Source: Ustilago trichophora (taxonomy: Eukaryota > Basidiomycota > Ustilaginomycetes > Ustilaginales > Ustilaginaceae). From it: DNA of 64,000 nucleotides. The DNA lies in assembly GCA_900323505.1 (NCBI GenBank), contig OOIN01000017.1, positions 62,001-126,000 on the forward strand, written 5' to 3'. Shown in pieces: positions 1-10,438 of this stretch. The position numbers and the translations under genes are program-made. The notes under the pieces are model-generated. The model was not told the origin of the DNA. It did not search any database and was given only the letters and a program-made list of their open reading frames with translations. Each line of letters starts with the position of its first letter. Within the stretch, counting starts at the first letter, position 1.

Positions 1-605
1 CAAGACAGAGATCGTTCATTGACACCTTCCCAATTCACGATAGTATGTCAAGTCTGTTAAAGGTGAAAGCTCACATGACTCGTTCGGCGTCATGGTAAAG
101 TGAGTGAGTGCATTTACCCCGCATTCCGATCCGATCCAAAGTACAGGTAATGATATTGTCTTGTGCCCGCCCTTCTTATGCCCTTCTTATCGCCAATTCC
201 AACCAAACAAAGCGCGCTAAAATTCATCCGGCTGTGTCAAATGTGCCAGCTGTTTCGCCTCTCTCTCTCTTCTTTGTCTTCCCCGCAAAGCTACACGTTG
301 CACAAGCCTCTCCTTCCCGCGCATTCTTTCCGTCTATATAACCTCCTTCCATCTCGGCGACCATACGCGGCCCCATCTCCGCTCTTCTTGGCTTCCCTAA
401 TCCTTAATCCTTTCTTCCTTCAACAAAAACACTAACACCACACTAGCTTACATACGCTTGCAGCATACCCCGCAATACCTTGTCATCATCGCTCCTCATT
501 GGTCCAATAACCCATCGGTGGACCCTTTGCAGATCCCTACCTGCAATGCTGTCTCATACCGCCACACTCTCCGTCTAAAAACATCACATCATCCTCGCCA
601 TCGCA
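1..605. other. 5' intergenic region upstream of the first Zn2Cys6 factor
   Basis: I see no convincing gene here. The stretch is pyrimidine-rich (CTCTCTCT near 260-275), as is common in fungal promoters and leaders. A TATA-like string (TATATA) lies at about 335-340, roughly 265 bp before the chosen start at 606, and could set the transcription start of the downstream factor. Short open frames here have no recognisable protein features. Confidence 0.5.
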
Positions 606-3242
606 ATGCCATCCGCCGACGCCAACAACTCAAATGTTTCCCCTACCGCTCTCACAAATCATACCCTACCCGCTCCATCCACATCCACTGCTACCAGCAA
701 TCCTCCCAATCCAAGTCTAGCTGGCAGCAGCAGCGTCAAGAATCTCAGTTGTCTTCAGTGTCGCAAGCGCAAGACAAGATGTGACAAAAAGTATCCTTGT
801 TCACCTTGCGTCATCCGAGGTGATGCTGCTTCTTGCACTCAGGTACAGCAAACCATTGCTTCCATCACAACTTCCTACGGCGCATCCACATCTCCAACCC
901 GCGAACCACCGCCTCCTTTGCATCGAGCTTCCATCTCCCACTCTCACGATGGTCACGCTGCCGCCGCTTCCTCATCAGGCTCCTCCAACAAGCTTGAGCC
1001 CCAAGAATCTCCCTTTGGCCCTGATCGCTTCATTGGCTTTGAAGCCGAACGACTGTACCGTCTAGAAGCTCGCATGGATCGCATGGAACGCTATGTCTTG
1101 CAAAATCGTCTCCAACACTGCGATCCTCACTACCCTCCAACCGCAATCGCATCCAATACTCAAGATGATCCGCTTGCCAACCTAGATGGCAACCTCGCTC
1201 GCACTCACTCGAAACAAGAGCTTCCCATCGGCCAAGACATCCAAGATCTCTTTGAAGATGCTGCCATGGGTCGCAAGCTCAAACTCAAGAGCTTGCCGCT
1301 CGGCCCCGTCGGCGCAGCCGTCGAGGGCGACACCAAGGATCCCGAGACAGACGAGGAGCAGATGCTCGACCAGCGTTCCGCAGACTCTTCGGCAGATGTC
1401 GCTTTCCGCTTCGCTCAGTTCTTGCCACCCAATAGCGCCACCCTTCTCGAATTCTACTTTTCTCAAGTCGACTGGACCACCCGTGTTCTGCCTCCCGAGA
1501 GCCACTCCGAGTTTCTCCAACTCTCCAAGATGCAGCCGGAACAGATCGCCGCCTTTCCTGTCTCCAGCGCCATGGTCTGCTGCTATTTTGTCGTCATCGC
1601 ACTCGCCCTTCACTTTTCCGATCCTGCTTTGCTCGAAAAGGTCGGCATCTCGAAGAAGGAAGCCTCACGCTTGGCAGACACTCTCTGCACCGGAAGTCAA
1701 CAGCTGCTCTGGTCGTCCAACTTCCTTCAGTCACAGCAACTCGAGCATCTTGCATGCATCTGCTTGCTGGGTGTCTACCAGCACAACCGAAAGGAGCAAG
1801 CAGACGGACAGTGGGCTTTGCTCGGCTCAGCAATCAAAGTGGCACAGAACATCGGTCTTGCACGCCTCGACCATGGTTCCGCATCTCACAAGCCATCGGC
1901 CAGCATGAGGACCGAGGCTCGTCGTGAGCTGGGCCGCCGTATCTGGTGGAACCTCACCTGGCTTGACTGGTCCCATGCAGTCGCTCACTTTGGCATCTAC
2001 TCGGTCAACCCGCTGCAAAATCGCACCAACCTCCCCGCCAACGTCGAAATCCACAATGACAGCCTCACACTTCACTCTCCAGACGTATATACCCACTCCT
2101 CGGCCATAACCATGCGCATGCGCTACGTCACCATCTACCGCGAGATTGTCGATGTCTCCAACGAGCGTCCCATGCTCTCTCGTGCCCAGATCCATCGCTT
2201 CGTCAGCAAGCTCAACGAGGTGCACGACTCGACTCCTGCTTGCTTGCGCTACTCGCCAGACCGCACATTCGACAAGCCCGACCAGGCCATGGAATCGGTC
2301 ATGCTCGAGCTCATGTACCTCAATCGTATCCTTCGACTCCACCGTGTGCACCAGTTGTCTGGTTTCACGGATGAAGAATGGAGATTCGCGCGTAAGGCAT
2401 GCCTCTCTTCTGCCAGTTGCATCATCCGCATTCTTTCACTGCAAGAGCAGAGCGTCATTCACAAATTCTGGCTCGTCACTTTTTACCTACTCGGCGCCGC
2501 TATGGCGCTCGTCATGGAGCTCTGCTGCGCTCGTCAAGACGATCTCGACGCTGTCGCGGTGCGCACCAGCTTGGCCACCGCTGTTTCGCTGCTTTCCAAA
2601 GCCGGACCGGGAAGCGAAGCCGCGCGCAACTCCCGCCGCATCCTTAAAGAGCTCCTCAGCGCTGAAAACAAGATTCGCGAGGCGTTTGCCCGACTTGGTG
2701 GACTCGAGAGGATCGCTGAAGAGAAACTCGACACGAGCGGTACCAAGGACATCTTTCTGGACGTACTTCAAAAAGTTTTTACCTCGACGAGATGCAAGCG
2801 CAAGCGAGCGTTTGACAACGGGCCTGGTGCGGGCATGCAGGACCCACCCAAGGGTGCTAAGCGTCGCATCGAGGCCGACTCGGCACAACAGACGCGCGAG
2901 TCGAGCGTCTCGTCGGTGGGCGAGGGCAAGACTCGCGCCACCGCCGCCGCCGCCGCCGCCAATTATAACAACAGCAACAACAACGCGAATGGTATTAGCA
3001 ATACCCCTGCTGGCATGGAAGGAGCCTACAGCTGGCTGGACCCCAACAACTTTGGCAACATGGCTACAGATGCTGCTGGCAAGCCGATCGAGGCGCTGTC
3101 AGTGGGTGATGGCACTGTAGCTTCCAACGAGAGCGATTGGCAAGGCGATCAGTCGCTCTTCCCTTCGCTCGATGGCATTCTATCGGGAGCCCTGTCGATC
3201 GACGAGTGGCTTGGTTCGTCGTATCCCTTTGATCATCTCTGA
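606..3242 (+). CDS. Zn(II)2Cys6 fungal transcription factor (878 aa)
   Basis: Single-exon gene for a nuclear DNA-binding regulator. The binuclear zinc cluster is near the N-terminus, with ligands C49, C52, C59, C65, C68 and C77 (CX2CX6CX5CX2CX8C) in a basic context (RKRKTR). A heptad-like stretch around residues 150-165 (LYRLEARMDRMERYV) may be the dimerisation coiled coil. The middle (about 270-560) has the fungal-specific factor (MHR) signature, including the RRIWW-type motif in 'GRRIWWNLTW'. The C-terminal third is low-complexity, with an alanine run coded by GCC repeats at about 2938-2960, then Asn-rich and acidic sequence that could be an activation region. The start at 606 is the first in-frame ATG and leaves 48 residues before the cluster. 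The target genes cannot be read from the sequence; the neighbours are an EthD protein and a secreted esterase. Confidence 0.93.
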   Translation: MPSADANNSNVSPTALTNHTLPAPSTSTATSNPPNPSLAGSSSVKNLSCLQCRKRKTRCDKKYPCSPCVIRGDAASCTQVQQTIASITTSYGASTSPTREPPPPLHRASISHSHDGHAAAASSSGSSNKLEPQESPFGPDRFIGFEAERLYRLEARMDRMERYVLQNRLQHCDPHYPPTAIASNTQDDPLANLDGNLARTHSKQELPIGQDIQDLFEDAAMGRKLKLKSLPLGPVGAAVEGDTKDPETDEEQMLDQRSADSSADVAFRFAQFLPPNSATLLEFYFSQVDWTTRVLPPESHSEFLQLSKMQPEQIAAFPVSSAMVCCYFVVIALALHFSDPALLEKVGISKKEASRLADTLCTGSQQLLWSSNFLQSQQLEHLACICLLGVYQHNRKEQADGQWALLGSAIKVAQNIGLARLDHGSASHKPSASMRTEARRELGRRIWWNLTWLDWSHAVAHFGIYSVNPLQNRTNLPANVEIHNDSLTLHSPDVYTHSSAITMRMRYVTIYREIVDVSNERPMLSRAQIHRFVSKLNEVHDSTPACLRYSPDRTFDKPDQAMESVMLELMYLNRILRLHRVHQLSGFTDEEWRFARKACLSSASCIIRILSLQEQSVIHKFWLVTFYLLGAAMALVMELCCARQDDLDAVAVRTSLATAVSLLSKAGPGSEAARNSRRILKELLSAENKIREAFARLGGLERIAEEKLDTSGTKDIFLDVLQKVFTSTRCKRKRAFDNGPGAGMQDPPKGAKRRIEADSAQQTRESSVSSVGEGKTRATAAAAAANYNNSNNNANGISNTPAGMEGAYSWLDPNNFGNMATDAAGKPIEALSVGDGTVASNESDWQGDQSLFPSLDGILSGALSIDEWLGSSYPFDHL

Positions 3243-3472
3243 TTGCCTTGTCCTAAACCCTTTGCCAAGCTGTTTTTACTAGTTCAAGCGTTGCGTGGAA
3301 GGAAGACTGGTTCTATAACACTGTACTTTTATCATATTAATGCCATTGCCATACCACTAGCCCTCTTTTCCTCACGCTGACTTTCTGACTTTCACACACC
3401 GAGCCTTGAGCCTGTCAACATGAACTGACCATTTTCTTGCTTCTACGTGACCGCGTTCTGAATTGTATTAAT

Positions 3473-4017
3473 CTAGGACTGGGCCTTGCCCTCGTGGATC
3501 GCAACAAATTCGTCGCCGAAGGCAATTTGCATCGTGGCTGGGTTGGTAAAGTTGACGGCGTCAGGACCCAAGATCTTTGCCGTCTCTGGATCGTGGAAGA
3601 AGCCCCTAGCATCGTCGATGTTGGCAAAGACAAACGAGGAGCATCCGTCGTAAGGCATGATCTGCATCGGATTCTGAGGGCTTAGTGCGTCAGGACCAAA
3701 GATGGAGACGAGGGGATCTTTGGCTTTTTCACTTTGACAATGAAACTAGATTCCACGCAGCCATCACCCGGTATAGAAGAAGAAGAAGAGATGTTTGGTC
3801 AGTGCCTCTCTAATTGATGCAGAGGGTGGAGAGATAGTGTCTGTGCAGAGCCTACCTGGGTATACGAGATGCAGTTGTGCTTGAGCAAGACAGGACCGGC
3901 CAAAGCGGCGTGCTTTTGGGCATAGTAATCGGAAAACTGCTCGTCCGTAACGTCGTCCTTCTTCTTGAGGTAGATTGAGACTTTAAACACTTTGGCCCAC
4001 TTGCCCGAGGTCGCCAT
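3473..4017 (-). CDS. EthD/dimeric alpha-beta barrel domain protein (144 aa, two exons)
   Basis: Two-exon minus-strand gene. Exon 1 is 4017-3856 (54 codons) and exon 2 is 3745-3473; the 110-bp intron has a GTAGGC donor and a TAG acceptor, and the reading phase is kept. The product begins MATSGKWAKVFKVSIYLKKK and contains 'DEQFSDYYAQKHA', the usual opening of EthD-like dimeric alpha/beta-barrel proteins, and 'MPYDGCSSFVF' near the middle. The length matches small cytosolic members of the family. EthD was named from a bacterial ether-degradation locus, but fungal relatives are mostly uncharacterised, so no reaction is assigned. An in-frame extension upstream of 4017 lacks coding character, so I chose the ATG at 4017, which sits in a good context (AAA-ATG-G). 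It is convergent with the Zn2Cys6 factor, 230 bp away. Confidence 0.85.
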
Positions 4018-4465
4018 TTTGAAAAGCAAAGCAAGGAACGATACGGCTACGTGGGAACAGAGGGGAGGGTTGCGGAGGAGGATGCAATGTATGCAGTTGA
4101 TGAGATGTAAAACTTGGAGCTGATGACGGACAGCTTGTCGCAGCCAAAAACGATTCAAGAGCCAGTTAGATGGTGCCAAGCGCAAAACAGGCCACGATTA
4201 AGGTTTGGTCAAATGTGGTCCATGCGCGTCTGACCCAAATTGCCAAATTGCGGGGATTTCCACACAAAAGCCACAATTTTCAACGAAAACCTCGCCTTCT
4301 CTCATTCAAGGCCGCACACAACCTGGTGTGGCAGCAGAGAAGTCTACATACTTGCTAGCCCACTCATGGCGGACATGGACAATTTGCTCGCAGATTTAAG
4401 CCTTCCACTAACTTGTAACTTGTTGGGAGTGATACGGTAGAAGGTGGCATAGAGGGGGTAGAAGC

Positions 4466-4500
<35 letters not shown>

Positions 4501-5378
4501 AAATCTGGCGGAATTAAAATTGCGATGTTTCCATTCTGCCCAACTTGACAGAATTACTGTAACCCCCAATCCTCCCTGCTGCTTTCGTGCTTGCCTGCTT
4601 CCTTGCTTGCCTGCTTCCTGGGACCCCCACAAGCAACAGTCTCGCTTCTTGTCCAAGGTTCAAAGATTATATTGAGCACAAAAAGCGACGCTCGATGCAA
4701 TACACCATCGCATCGTGCCCACAACATGACTGTTCGTCGTCGAGAGACAAGAGCGAGAGGTTCCCACCACGCGGCTAGCCATCGCCTCATTCTCGGCTAA
4801 CGAAACCGCGCCAAAACCACGATGGCAGGCAGGATGTACTTCGGCCATCTCTTTTTCCTGCCACTCTGTGTTGTCTTCCTTTGCTGAAGAGAAGGAAACG
4901 TCGCCGGTCACCGATGCCCCCGGCTTATGTCTTGGCCCTATTGGTTCGACTGGACGCGACTTGGAGAGAGGATGCGATCAGCAATCCCCGCAACTTGATC
5001 CGCCGGTTTGCGGAGTGCATGCACACTACCAGATCCATGCTTCGAAGGCAACTCACCAAAGCCACCCCACGATCTCATCTCACCTATCTTTTGCGCCCTG
5101 TTGGAAAGAGGACAACAGCCTTGTTCGGCGTTCATCTCGCATTCTCGCTCCGGCCATCTCCTGATCTCGTAAACCACGCCCCGCTTGTCGTTCCATCTCT
5201 GCTTCCGAGAGGGAAGAAAAGGAAACGTTGCCGGTACGCGAGGGTCTCATGTCCAGGTGGAACTTCCATCTCATTCATCCTTTCAGATCATATATAACCG
5301 GTGTAAGACACAATCCCCTTCCCATGCGCTTTCATTCAACCCTGTCTTCAAAGCCTCATTTCGGGCCTCTGCACCAAG
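4018..5378. other. Intergenic region with long poly-A tract and TATA box
   Basis: This 1.36 kb gap lies between two divergently transcribed genes. It holds a 33-nt homopolymer of A at 4467-4499. It also holds a TATA-like string (ATATATAACC) at about 5288-5297, some 80 bp before the esterase start, which is a convincing core promoter. I see no conserved protein in any frame. Short repeats of TGCCTGCTTCC/CTTGC occur at about 4585-4620. Confidence 0.5.
4467..4499 (+). repeat. 33-nt poly-A homopolymer
   Basis: There is an uninterrupted run of A from 4467 to 4499, read directly. There is no adjacent retrogene or target-site duplication that I can see, so it is more likely a slippage tract or nucleosome-excluding promoter element than a retroposon tail. 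Confidence 0.9.
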
Positions 5379-7446
5379 ATGAAGTCCTTTACGCTGCTTC
5401 AGAGCAGCTTCCTCCTGGGCCTCGCCTTGATCTTCTCCACCTCCATCAACACCTTGGCCTCTCCTCTCTCGCCCCAACCCTTTGCCGACCTCCTCACCAA
5501 GCGCGATGCTTCAACAAGCGATGACAAGCTCACCATTGATCTCGGCTACTCCAAGTACAGAGGCACTTTTAACGCCAGTACCGGCATCAACTCGTGGAAA
5601 GGTATTCGCTTCACCGCACCCCCCACAGGCGAACTGCGCTGGCAAGCTCCCCAACCGCCTACTGTTAACAGGAGCAACACGATCGATGCTAGCCAGTACG
5701 GTTCACAGTGTCCTCAGAACCCTTTCGGGAACCCACAGTTCCAGACCAGTGCACAGTACGAGGACGCCAATGAGGACTGTTTGTTCTTGAACGTCTTTGC
5801 GCCGCAGAATGCGACTGGGTTGCCCGTCATGTTCTGGATCCATGGGTAAGTTTCAACTCACAGCCTTCAAATTCCATCCCATAGAATTCGTGTACTGATC
5901 CCACCTACCAAACCTGTTTGCGTTTGGGGCGTGCGGTCTCGCAGAGGAGGATACGGCGCAGGCAACGGCCAATACGATTTCACCTCGCTCATCAATGCCA
6001 ATCAGAACGACTTTGTAGGTGTTGCCATTCAATACAGACTTGGCGCCTTTGGCTTCCTCTCCTCCGACGAATTGAGTCGCTACGGCGTTGTCAATGCTGG
6101 AATTCTTGATCAGTACTTCGCGATGCAGTGGGTGCAAGCCTACATTTCGCAGTTCGGTGGTGACCCTCGCAACGTCACCATCGCCGGCGAATCAGCCGGC
6201 GGAGGATCCGTCATGCTCCACACTCTCGGTCAGGGAGGCGCTCTCGGCACTTCCCTCTTCCAAAACGCCATCGCTGCGAGCCCTTACCTCCCCCTTCAGT
6301 TCGGATACAAGGACTTTGAACCCTCCCAGTCGTACTACGCTTTCGCTGCTGAAGCGGGCTGCTTCAACGGCACTGCATACGGCAACACGGCGCAGAACAT
6401 TTTCCAGTGCCTCCTCACCAAAGATAGCCAAACACTGCAGAGGGCCAACGTCAAAGTATCGGCAAGTGGCTTCTTCGGCACATGGTCGTTCCTCCCCGTC
6501 ACTGATGGCAACTATGTCCAGTCAGAGCCCTCGAAACAGCTCAATGAGCGGAAAGTGAACGGCAAGCGCCTTTTGGTCGGTAACAACGGTGCGGAGGGAG
6601 GATTGTTTGTCCAGAGAAACATCAAGACGGAAGAAGACGTGAGAAAATGGCTGAGCACGCTCCTCCCGCTAATGACGCAAGAAGATATCACAAGGGTGCT
6701 CCTCCAGTATCCCGTTGATACCAACGTGACGGTGGACTATGCTACCAATGGGACAGAGATGCCGGACGCCAACAGTGTTTCACCCGTTGCACACGGTCAG
6801 CAGGCGCGAGCAGACGTGAGTATCCCCTTTCCTTCTTCGTCAGAATTTGCTCTACACGATAATTACAGCTGATCGAATGTACTGACTCACTTCTTAATTG
6901 TTCTATCTTACGCTGTCCTGTGCGGTCCTGTGCTGCCAGAACATCTACGGAGAACTCACGTTTGTTTGCCCGAGCTACTGGATGTCCGAAGCCTACTCTG
7001 GCTCGGGTCGCAACTCTTACCGCTACCAATACTCTGTCGTCCCCGCTCTTCACGGTAACGATGTTGTTGGTTACTTTGGTCCGCCCTCCAACGTCCAATC
7101 TCCCGGCTTCGTCAAAGCATTCATGAACATCTATGGCAACTTTGTCACGCGCAACAACCCCTCGATTCCTGCCGCTCTAATTTACGGCAACAACAGCGAG
7201 TCGAGCTCAATGCAAAACGCAGCAGAGAACTGGCCTGAATTCTCCGCCTCTACCCCTTACCAGATCAACCTCAATCAAACTGGTGGAACTGCAGGCACCT
7301 ACCCGTACCTCGGGGTCAACGCTACCATTCTCACCGATCCAGGCCTCAAGAACGACTTTAGCAAGGTCAACGCCTACACTTGGGAAGGAGGCAGAGGTAG
7401 AAGATGCGATTTTTGGAGGTCGGTCAGCAGTATCTTGCCCAACTAA
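5379..7446 (+). CDS. Secreted type-B carboxylesterase/lipase (614 aa, three exons)
   Basis: Exons are 5379-5845, 5945-6815 and 6940-7446, with GTAAGT and GTGAGT donors and CAG acceptors; joining them keeps one frame of 614 residues. The product has an N-terminal signal peptide (residues 1 to about 27) and a Lys-Arg Kex2-like site in 'LLTKRDAS', so it should be exported. It is an alpha/beta hydrolase of the cholinesterase/lipase type. The oxyanion-hole motif HGGGYG is rebuilt exactly across intron 1, the nucleophile elbow is GESAGG (Ser239), and the likely acid and base are Glu373 ('NNGAEGG') and His484 ('ALHGND'). The 'YTWEGGRG..CDFW' C-terminus matches the usual end of fungal members, so the gene is complete. 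Likely role: hydrolysis of extracellular esters or lipids; the true substrate is unknown. A TATA-like box lies about 80 bp upstream. Confidence 0.95.
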
Positions 7447-7801
7447 GCAGCAACAAACGGGCGAGCAGATTACGGTAGTGCAGATGGATTCGCTCGGGTC
7501 GATCTTGGTTGGACCGATGTATCTAGACTTCCATCCGCAATTCATACGAAAACCATCACGGTTTGAGTTTGAAGCGTGGGCAGCCGTGATCGTGTTGTGC
7601 TCGCCTCTCGATAGAGTCAAGGCGTAACCTACGTGCGTGGTGAGAGGCGGCATAGTCTCGTCTACATTAGCTTCCTTTGATCAAATTCGGGCACACTGTG
7701 TCAACGCAGATTAGGTGAACGTGCTGCAGCAGCATCATGCATGTCATCGGCGCTTGTCAGTGATGGAATGTTGGGGCAAGTCAAGAATTGCGTCGTACAA
7801 C

Positions 7802-8045
7802 AGCCCGAAGCCACCGGAAGCCTTCGAAAGCCATCCCAGGTGGCTACCTTGAGAAGCCACCCGTGAAGCCATCCCGGGTGGCTACAGTGAGAAGCCAGCT
7901 GCGAAGCCAGCCAGATCGGGGGTGGCTTCATGGGTGGCTTCGAGGGTGGCTTCATGACGGATTTTTCCTTTTTTTAGGATATGTACACGGATTTTTCTTT
8001 TTTTCTTTCCTTTCTTTTTCATGAAGCCAGCCACCCCGGGTGGCT
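7802..8045. repeat. GAAGCCACCC hairpin repeat, copy A
   Basis: The region holds at least six GAAGCC units (for example 7806, 7817, 7852, 7865, 7891, 7902) followed by three GGCTTC units (7924, 7935, 7947), so the transcript could fold back on itself. The right edge has the family end sequence GACGGATTTTTCC..TTAGGATATG (7956-7983). A further short palindrome around CCACCCCGGGTGG lies at 8030-8043. The left edge is not clear. Confidence 0.6.
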
Positions 8046-8090
8046 TTAAAGGTGACTACGTAAAGGATTATTGTTTTTTCGGGAAGTGAA

Positions 8091-8260
8091 TAACGTGAAT
8101 GGCCCATTAACGGGTCAGGCCGACATCCTTTGATGCTCCTTTGCATGCCAAATGGCCACGAGAATGCAAAGAGTATCATTTGTATGTCCGCGCAAAAATG
8201 ACCCATTGACGGGCCATTCACGTTACTATTTGTATGCACGCACAAAAATGACCCATTAAT
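8091..8260. repeat. Inverted/direct repeat around GACCCATT
   Basis: AACGTGAATGGCCCATTAAC (from about 8091) and a near-complementary copy at 8200-8225 (three differences over about 26 bp) form an inverted repeat. In addition ATTTGTATG..CGC.CAAAAATGACCCATT occurs twice in direct orientation at about 8175 and 8228. A related string, GTGAATGGCACATAAATGGG, returns at about 9866-9885, so this is a dispersed unit. Confidence 0.6.
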
Positions 8261-8461
8261 TGGCGGTCACGTTGACATAAGGCAACAGTCTTCCAAAAAT
8301 ACTTATTATGGTCCTGTGACCTTCAGGAACAAAATCATGAATCATAGATGCAAGCAATTACGAGCTTTCAATATCAGTATTTTGTCTCACAGAAGATTCG
8401 TCACGAAGCTACCTGCATATCCACCCCGTATGGCTACACTACAAGGCCACTATTCATAACT

Positions 8462-8645
8462 TATCCTAAAAAAAAGAAAAGTCGGAACCCGAAACCACCC
8501 TAGCAACCACCCGGATGGTTCCACCAAGCAGCCACCCAGAGCAAGCACCTAGATCGGGGGTGCTTGCGGGGTGGCTCCCCGAGAGCAACCACCCAGGGTG
8601 GTTGCTAGGGTGGTTTCGGGTTCCGACTTTTCTTTTTTTAGGATA
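8462..8645. repeat. Long inverted repeat (hairpin element copy B)
   Basis: A left arm (8462-8512) beginning TATCCTAAAAAAAAGAAAAG is the reverse complement of a right arm (8596-8645) ending CTTTTCTTTTTTTAGGATA. The arms are about 50 bp and differ by one base in the A/T run. The loop contains a second nested palindrome (GCAAGCACC/GGTGCTTGC, about 8549-8568). The ends match the family termini seen in copies A and C. The near-perfect arms suggest a recent insertion or an active hairpin-forming unit, such as a MITE. Confidence 0.8.
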
Positions 8646-9020
8646 TGATTCATGATTGAACGCACCTTGGCTGGCTTCATGAGATTTCTCAAGGCAAATT
8701 TTGAACGCGCGACTTGTTCACTCTCAACCACCCGACCACATCCAAACAACTTCGGGTTGCTATGCAAAGGAGCAGTCAATATACGGAAGGTTTCCGCGCG
8801 ACTTTCACCTGTTACGGGTGGCGTCGTGTCGAGGGGTTTTTTTTCTTTTCTTTTTTCTTTTCTTCTTTGGATGAGAGTCAGGCCTAACAAGCGTTTCATC
8901 TCGGCGAGAAATGAAAGGAATTTTCCAGCTCAAAGTCTACCTTTGATCGGCTGGCTTTGCGAAAGAGGCTCCCGGGATGGCCTAGGGGAACTTGCTCCGG
9001 TTTGGGCAAGTCCTATGATT

Positions 9021-9129
9021 CATATCCTAAAAATTGGAAGATGCCACCCTCGAAGCCACCCTCGAAGCCACCCTCGAAGCCACCCCACTTGGCTGGCTTC
9101 ACGACGGATTCTTCCTTTTTTCCGATATG
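9021..9129. repeat. GAAGCCACCC hairpin repeat, copy C
   Basis: The left end is CATATCCTAAAAATTGGAAG (9021-9040) and the right end is GACGGATTCTTCC..CGATATG (to 9129); these are imperfect inverted termini. Between them are four tandem units of CGAAGCCACCCT followed by GGCTGGCTTC, giving a short palindromic core. Confidence 0.65.
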
Positions 9130-9340
9130 ACTTGTTATTTTGTAGAATATGACTCGAGAACGGGTCCGGTCTTTTGATGAGCGAGTAACAATATTGCGGG
9201 CTCACAGCGAATCTGCGTCTTTATGATTAAAAGACGAACAAAGTCTAAGAGAAGATCTTGACTGGAGCGATTGCATCATGATTCTGGGGACATTTTGCTA
9301 AATTTCTGGTCTTTGCTGGTCATATGGGCGTAACCACATT

Positions 9341-9410
9341 CTGAAAAAGAAAAGATCCGTCAGCGAAGCCACCCTCGAAGCCACCCGAGGGTGGCTTCAT
9401 AAAAAGAAGA
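9341..9410. repeat. GAAGCCACCC hairpin repeat, copy D
   Basis: GAAAAAGAAAAGATCCGTC leads into two CGAAGCCACC units and a complementary GAGGGTGGCTTC, then AAAAAGAAGAAA. It is a short member of the same family, abutting the tRNA-like relic. Confidence 0.55.
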
Positions 9411-9423
9411 AATATTTCACAAC

Positions 9424-9502
9424 AGGAATCAAATCTACAACCTCCACATCCCAACACGAGCATGTGGGAGAGCATTCCATCTTAATCACTCCACCATCTG
9501 GC
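9424..9502 (-). ncRNA. tRNA-like relic with A- and B-box-like sequences
   Basis: Read on the minus strand, TGGTGGAGTGATTAAG resembles the A box and D arm of a class II (Ser/Leu-type) tRNA, and about 60 bases later GATTTGATTCC resembles the B box (consensus GGTTCGANTCC, two differences). A TTTTT run, as needed for RNA polymerase III termination, follows about 20 bases downstream (plus-strand AAAAA at 9401-9405). I could not fold a full cloverleaf with proper anticodon and acceptor stems, so it is more likely a tRNA-derived SINE head or pseudo-tRNA than a working tRNA. Confidence 0.3.
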
Positions 9503-10438
9503 CTACTTGTACAAAATGGCAATATATATACCAAAGCATTCTGCATCCTCACCGCCAATGCAGGTGGCTTCAAGGAGGGCTACATGTCAGAATATCCCTC
9601 TTTCCAAGGATGTGATTTGCATTCTACTTCCAATGCAAGTGCATGGAGCTATATACATGAAAAGGAGAGGGGGAGCTGTTGAAGGTAAATAAGGTCCATC
9701 TGGTGTTAGAATTGTGGGGATTGGGAAACTGCTGTTGAGAGCATCTGCAGGTGGCCATGGTCAATAGGGGAAGCTTGGGTATGGAGAGGTTGTGAAGTAC
9801 AGTGGGGAGTCTGTGGATGCTGCACAAACAATTCTGTTGGCCTAGGTGAGCTAACTAAGTGACAATGTGAATGGCACATAAATGGGTCAGGCCCATCAAT
9901 GGTCAATTTTGTTCAATTGCTATCAGTGGCACAACGGATGCGGATGGATGGGTAAGGTTGCAAGAAAACATGAATGCTTTGCAATGCTTGCATCGAAGAT
10001 TGCCTTGGCTGTCCGTTCGGCGCGTGAGGATAGAAGAAGTCTGGACCGCGCTTGTACCACACATGGGCTGTCCGACCTTTTGTAAAGAATCTGGGTATCA
10101 GAGACGCAGCTACGATCGTTCGTAGTGTTGCCTGCTTAAAAGACGTGCCGGGTTGGCGTCGTTTGGAAGAGGATTCACCGCGAATGCTCGAGGGTGTGGG
10201 GGACTGTGATCCAAATGGAGCTTGAACATTGTTGAACAATGTTACGGAACCGGATCTGCGACCTCAACCGTCAGACATGACGCTACCTGCTTAGCACACT
10301 TAATCCTTCCTGCAGCACATACAGCGATGGCTGTGACCTGATCGTCATCTACAATGCAATGTGACGTTGGTTGAGAGTATGTACAGTTTTGATCCAATGA
10401 CCGGATCGTTGTTGACACTATTAGATGGGCGGCGCCGT

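Larger units (their letters stand above)
7447..10438. other. Gene-free repeat island
   Basis: This is about 3 kb without a recognisable gene between the esterase and the elongase. It is made of several degenerate hairpin elements rich in GAAGCCACCC and its complement (7802-8045, 8462-8645, 9021-9129, 9341-9410), short direct and inverted repeats around ATGACCCATT (8090-8260, and again near 9870), and a tRNA-like relic at 9424-9502. Small open frames here have neither family motifs nor codon bias. It reads as a landing site for small non-autonomous repeats. Confidence 0.7.

Noticed and set aside
4467..4499. Poly-A as retroposon tail
   Set aside because: No matching reverse-transcribed gene or target duplication is adjacent.
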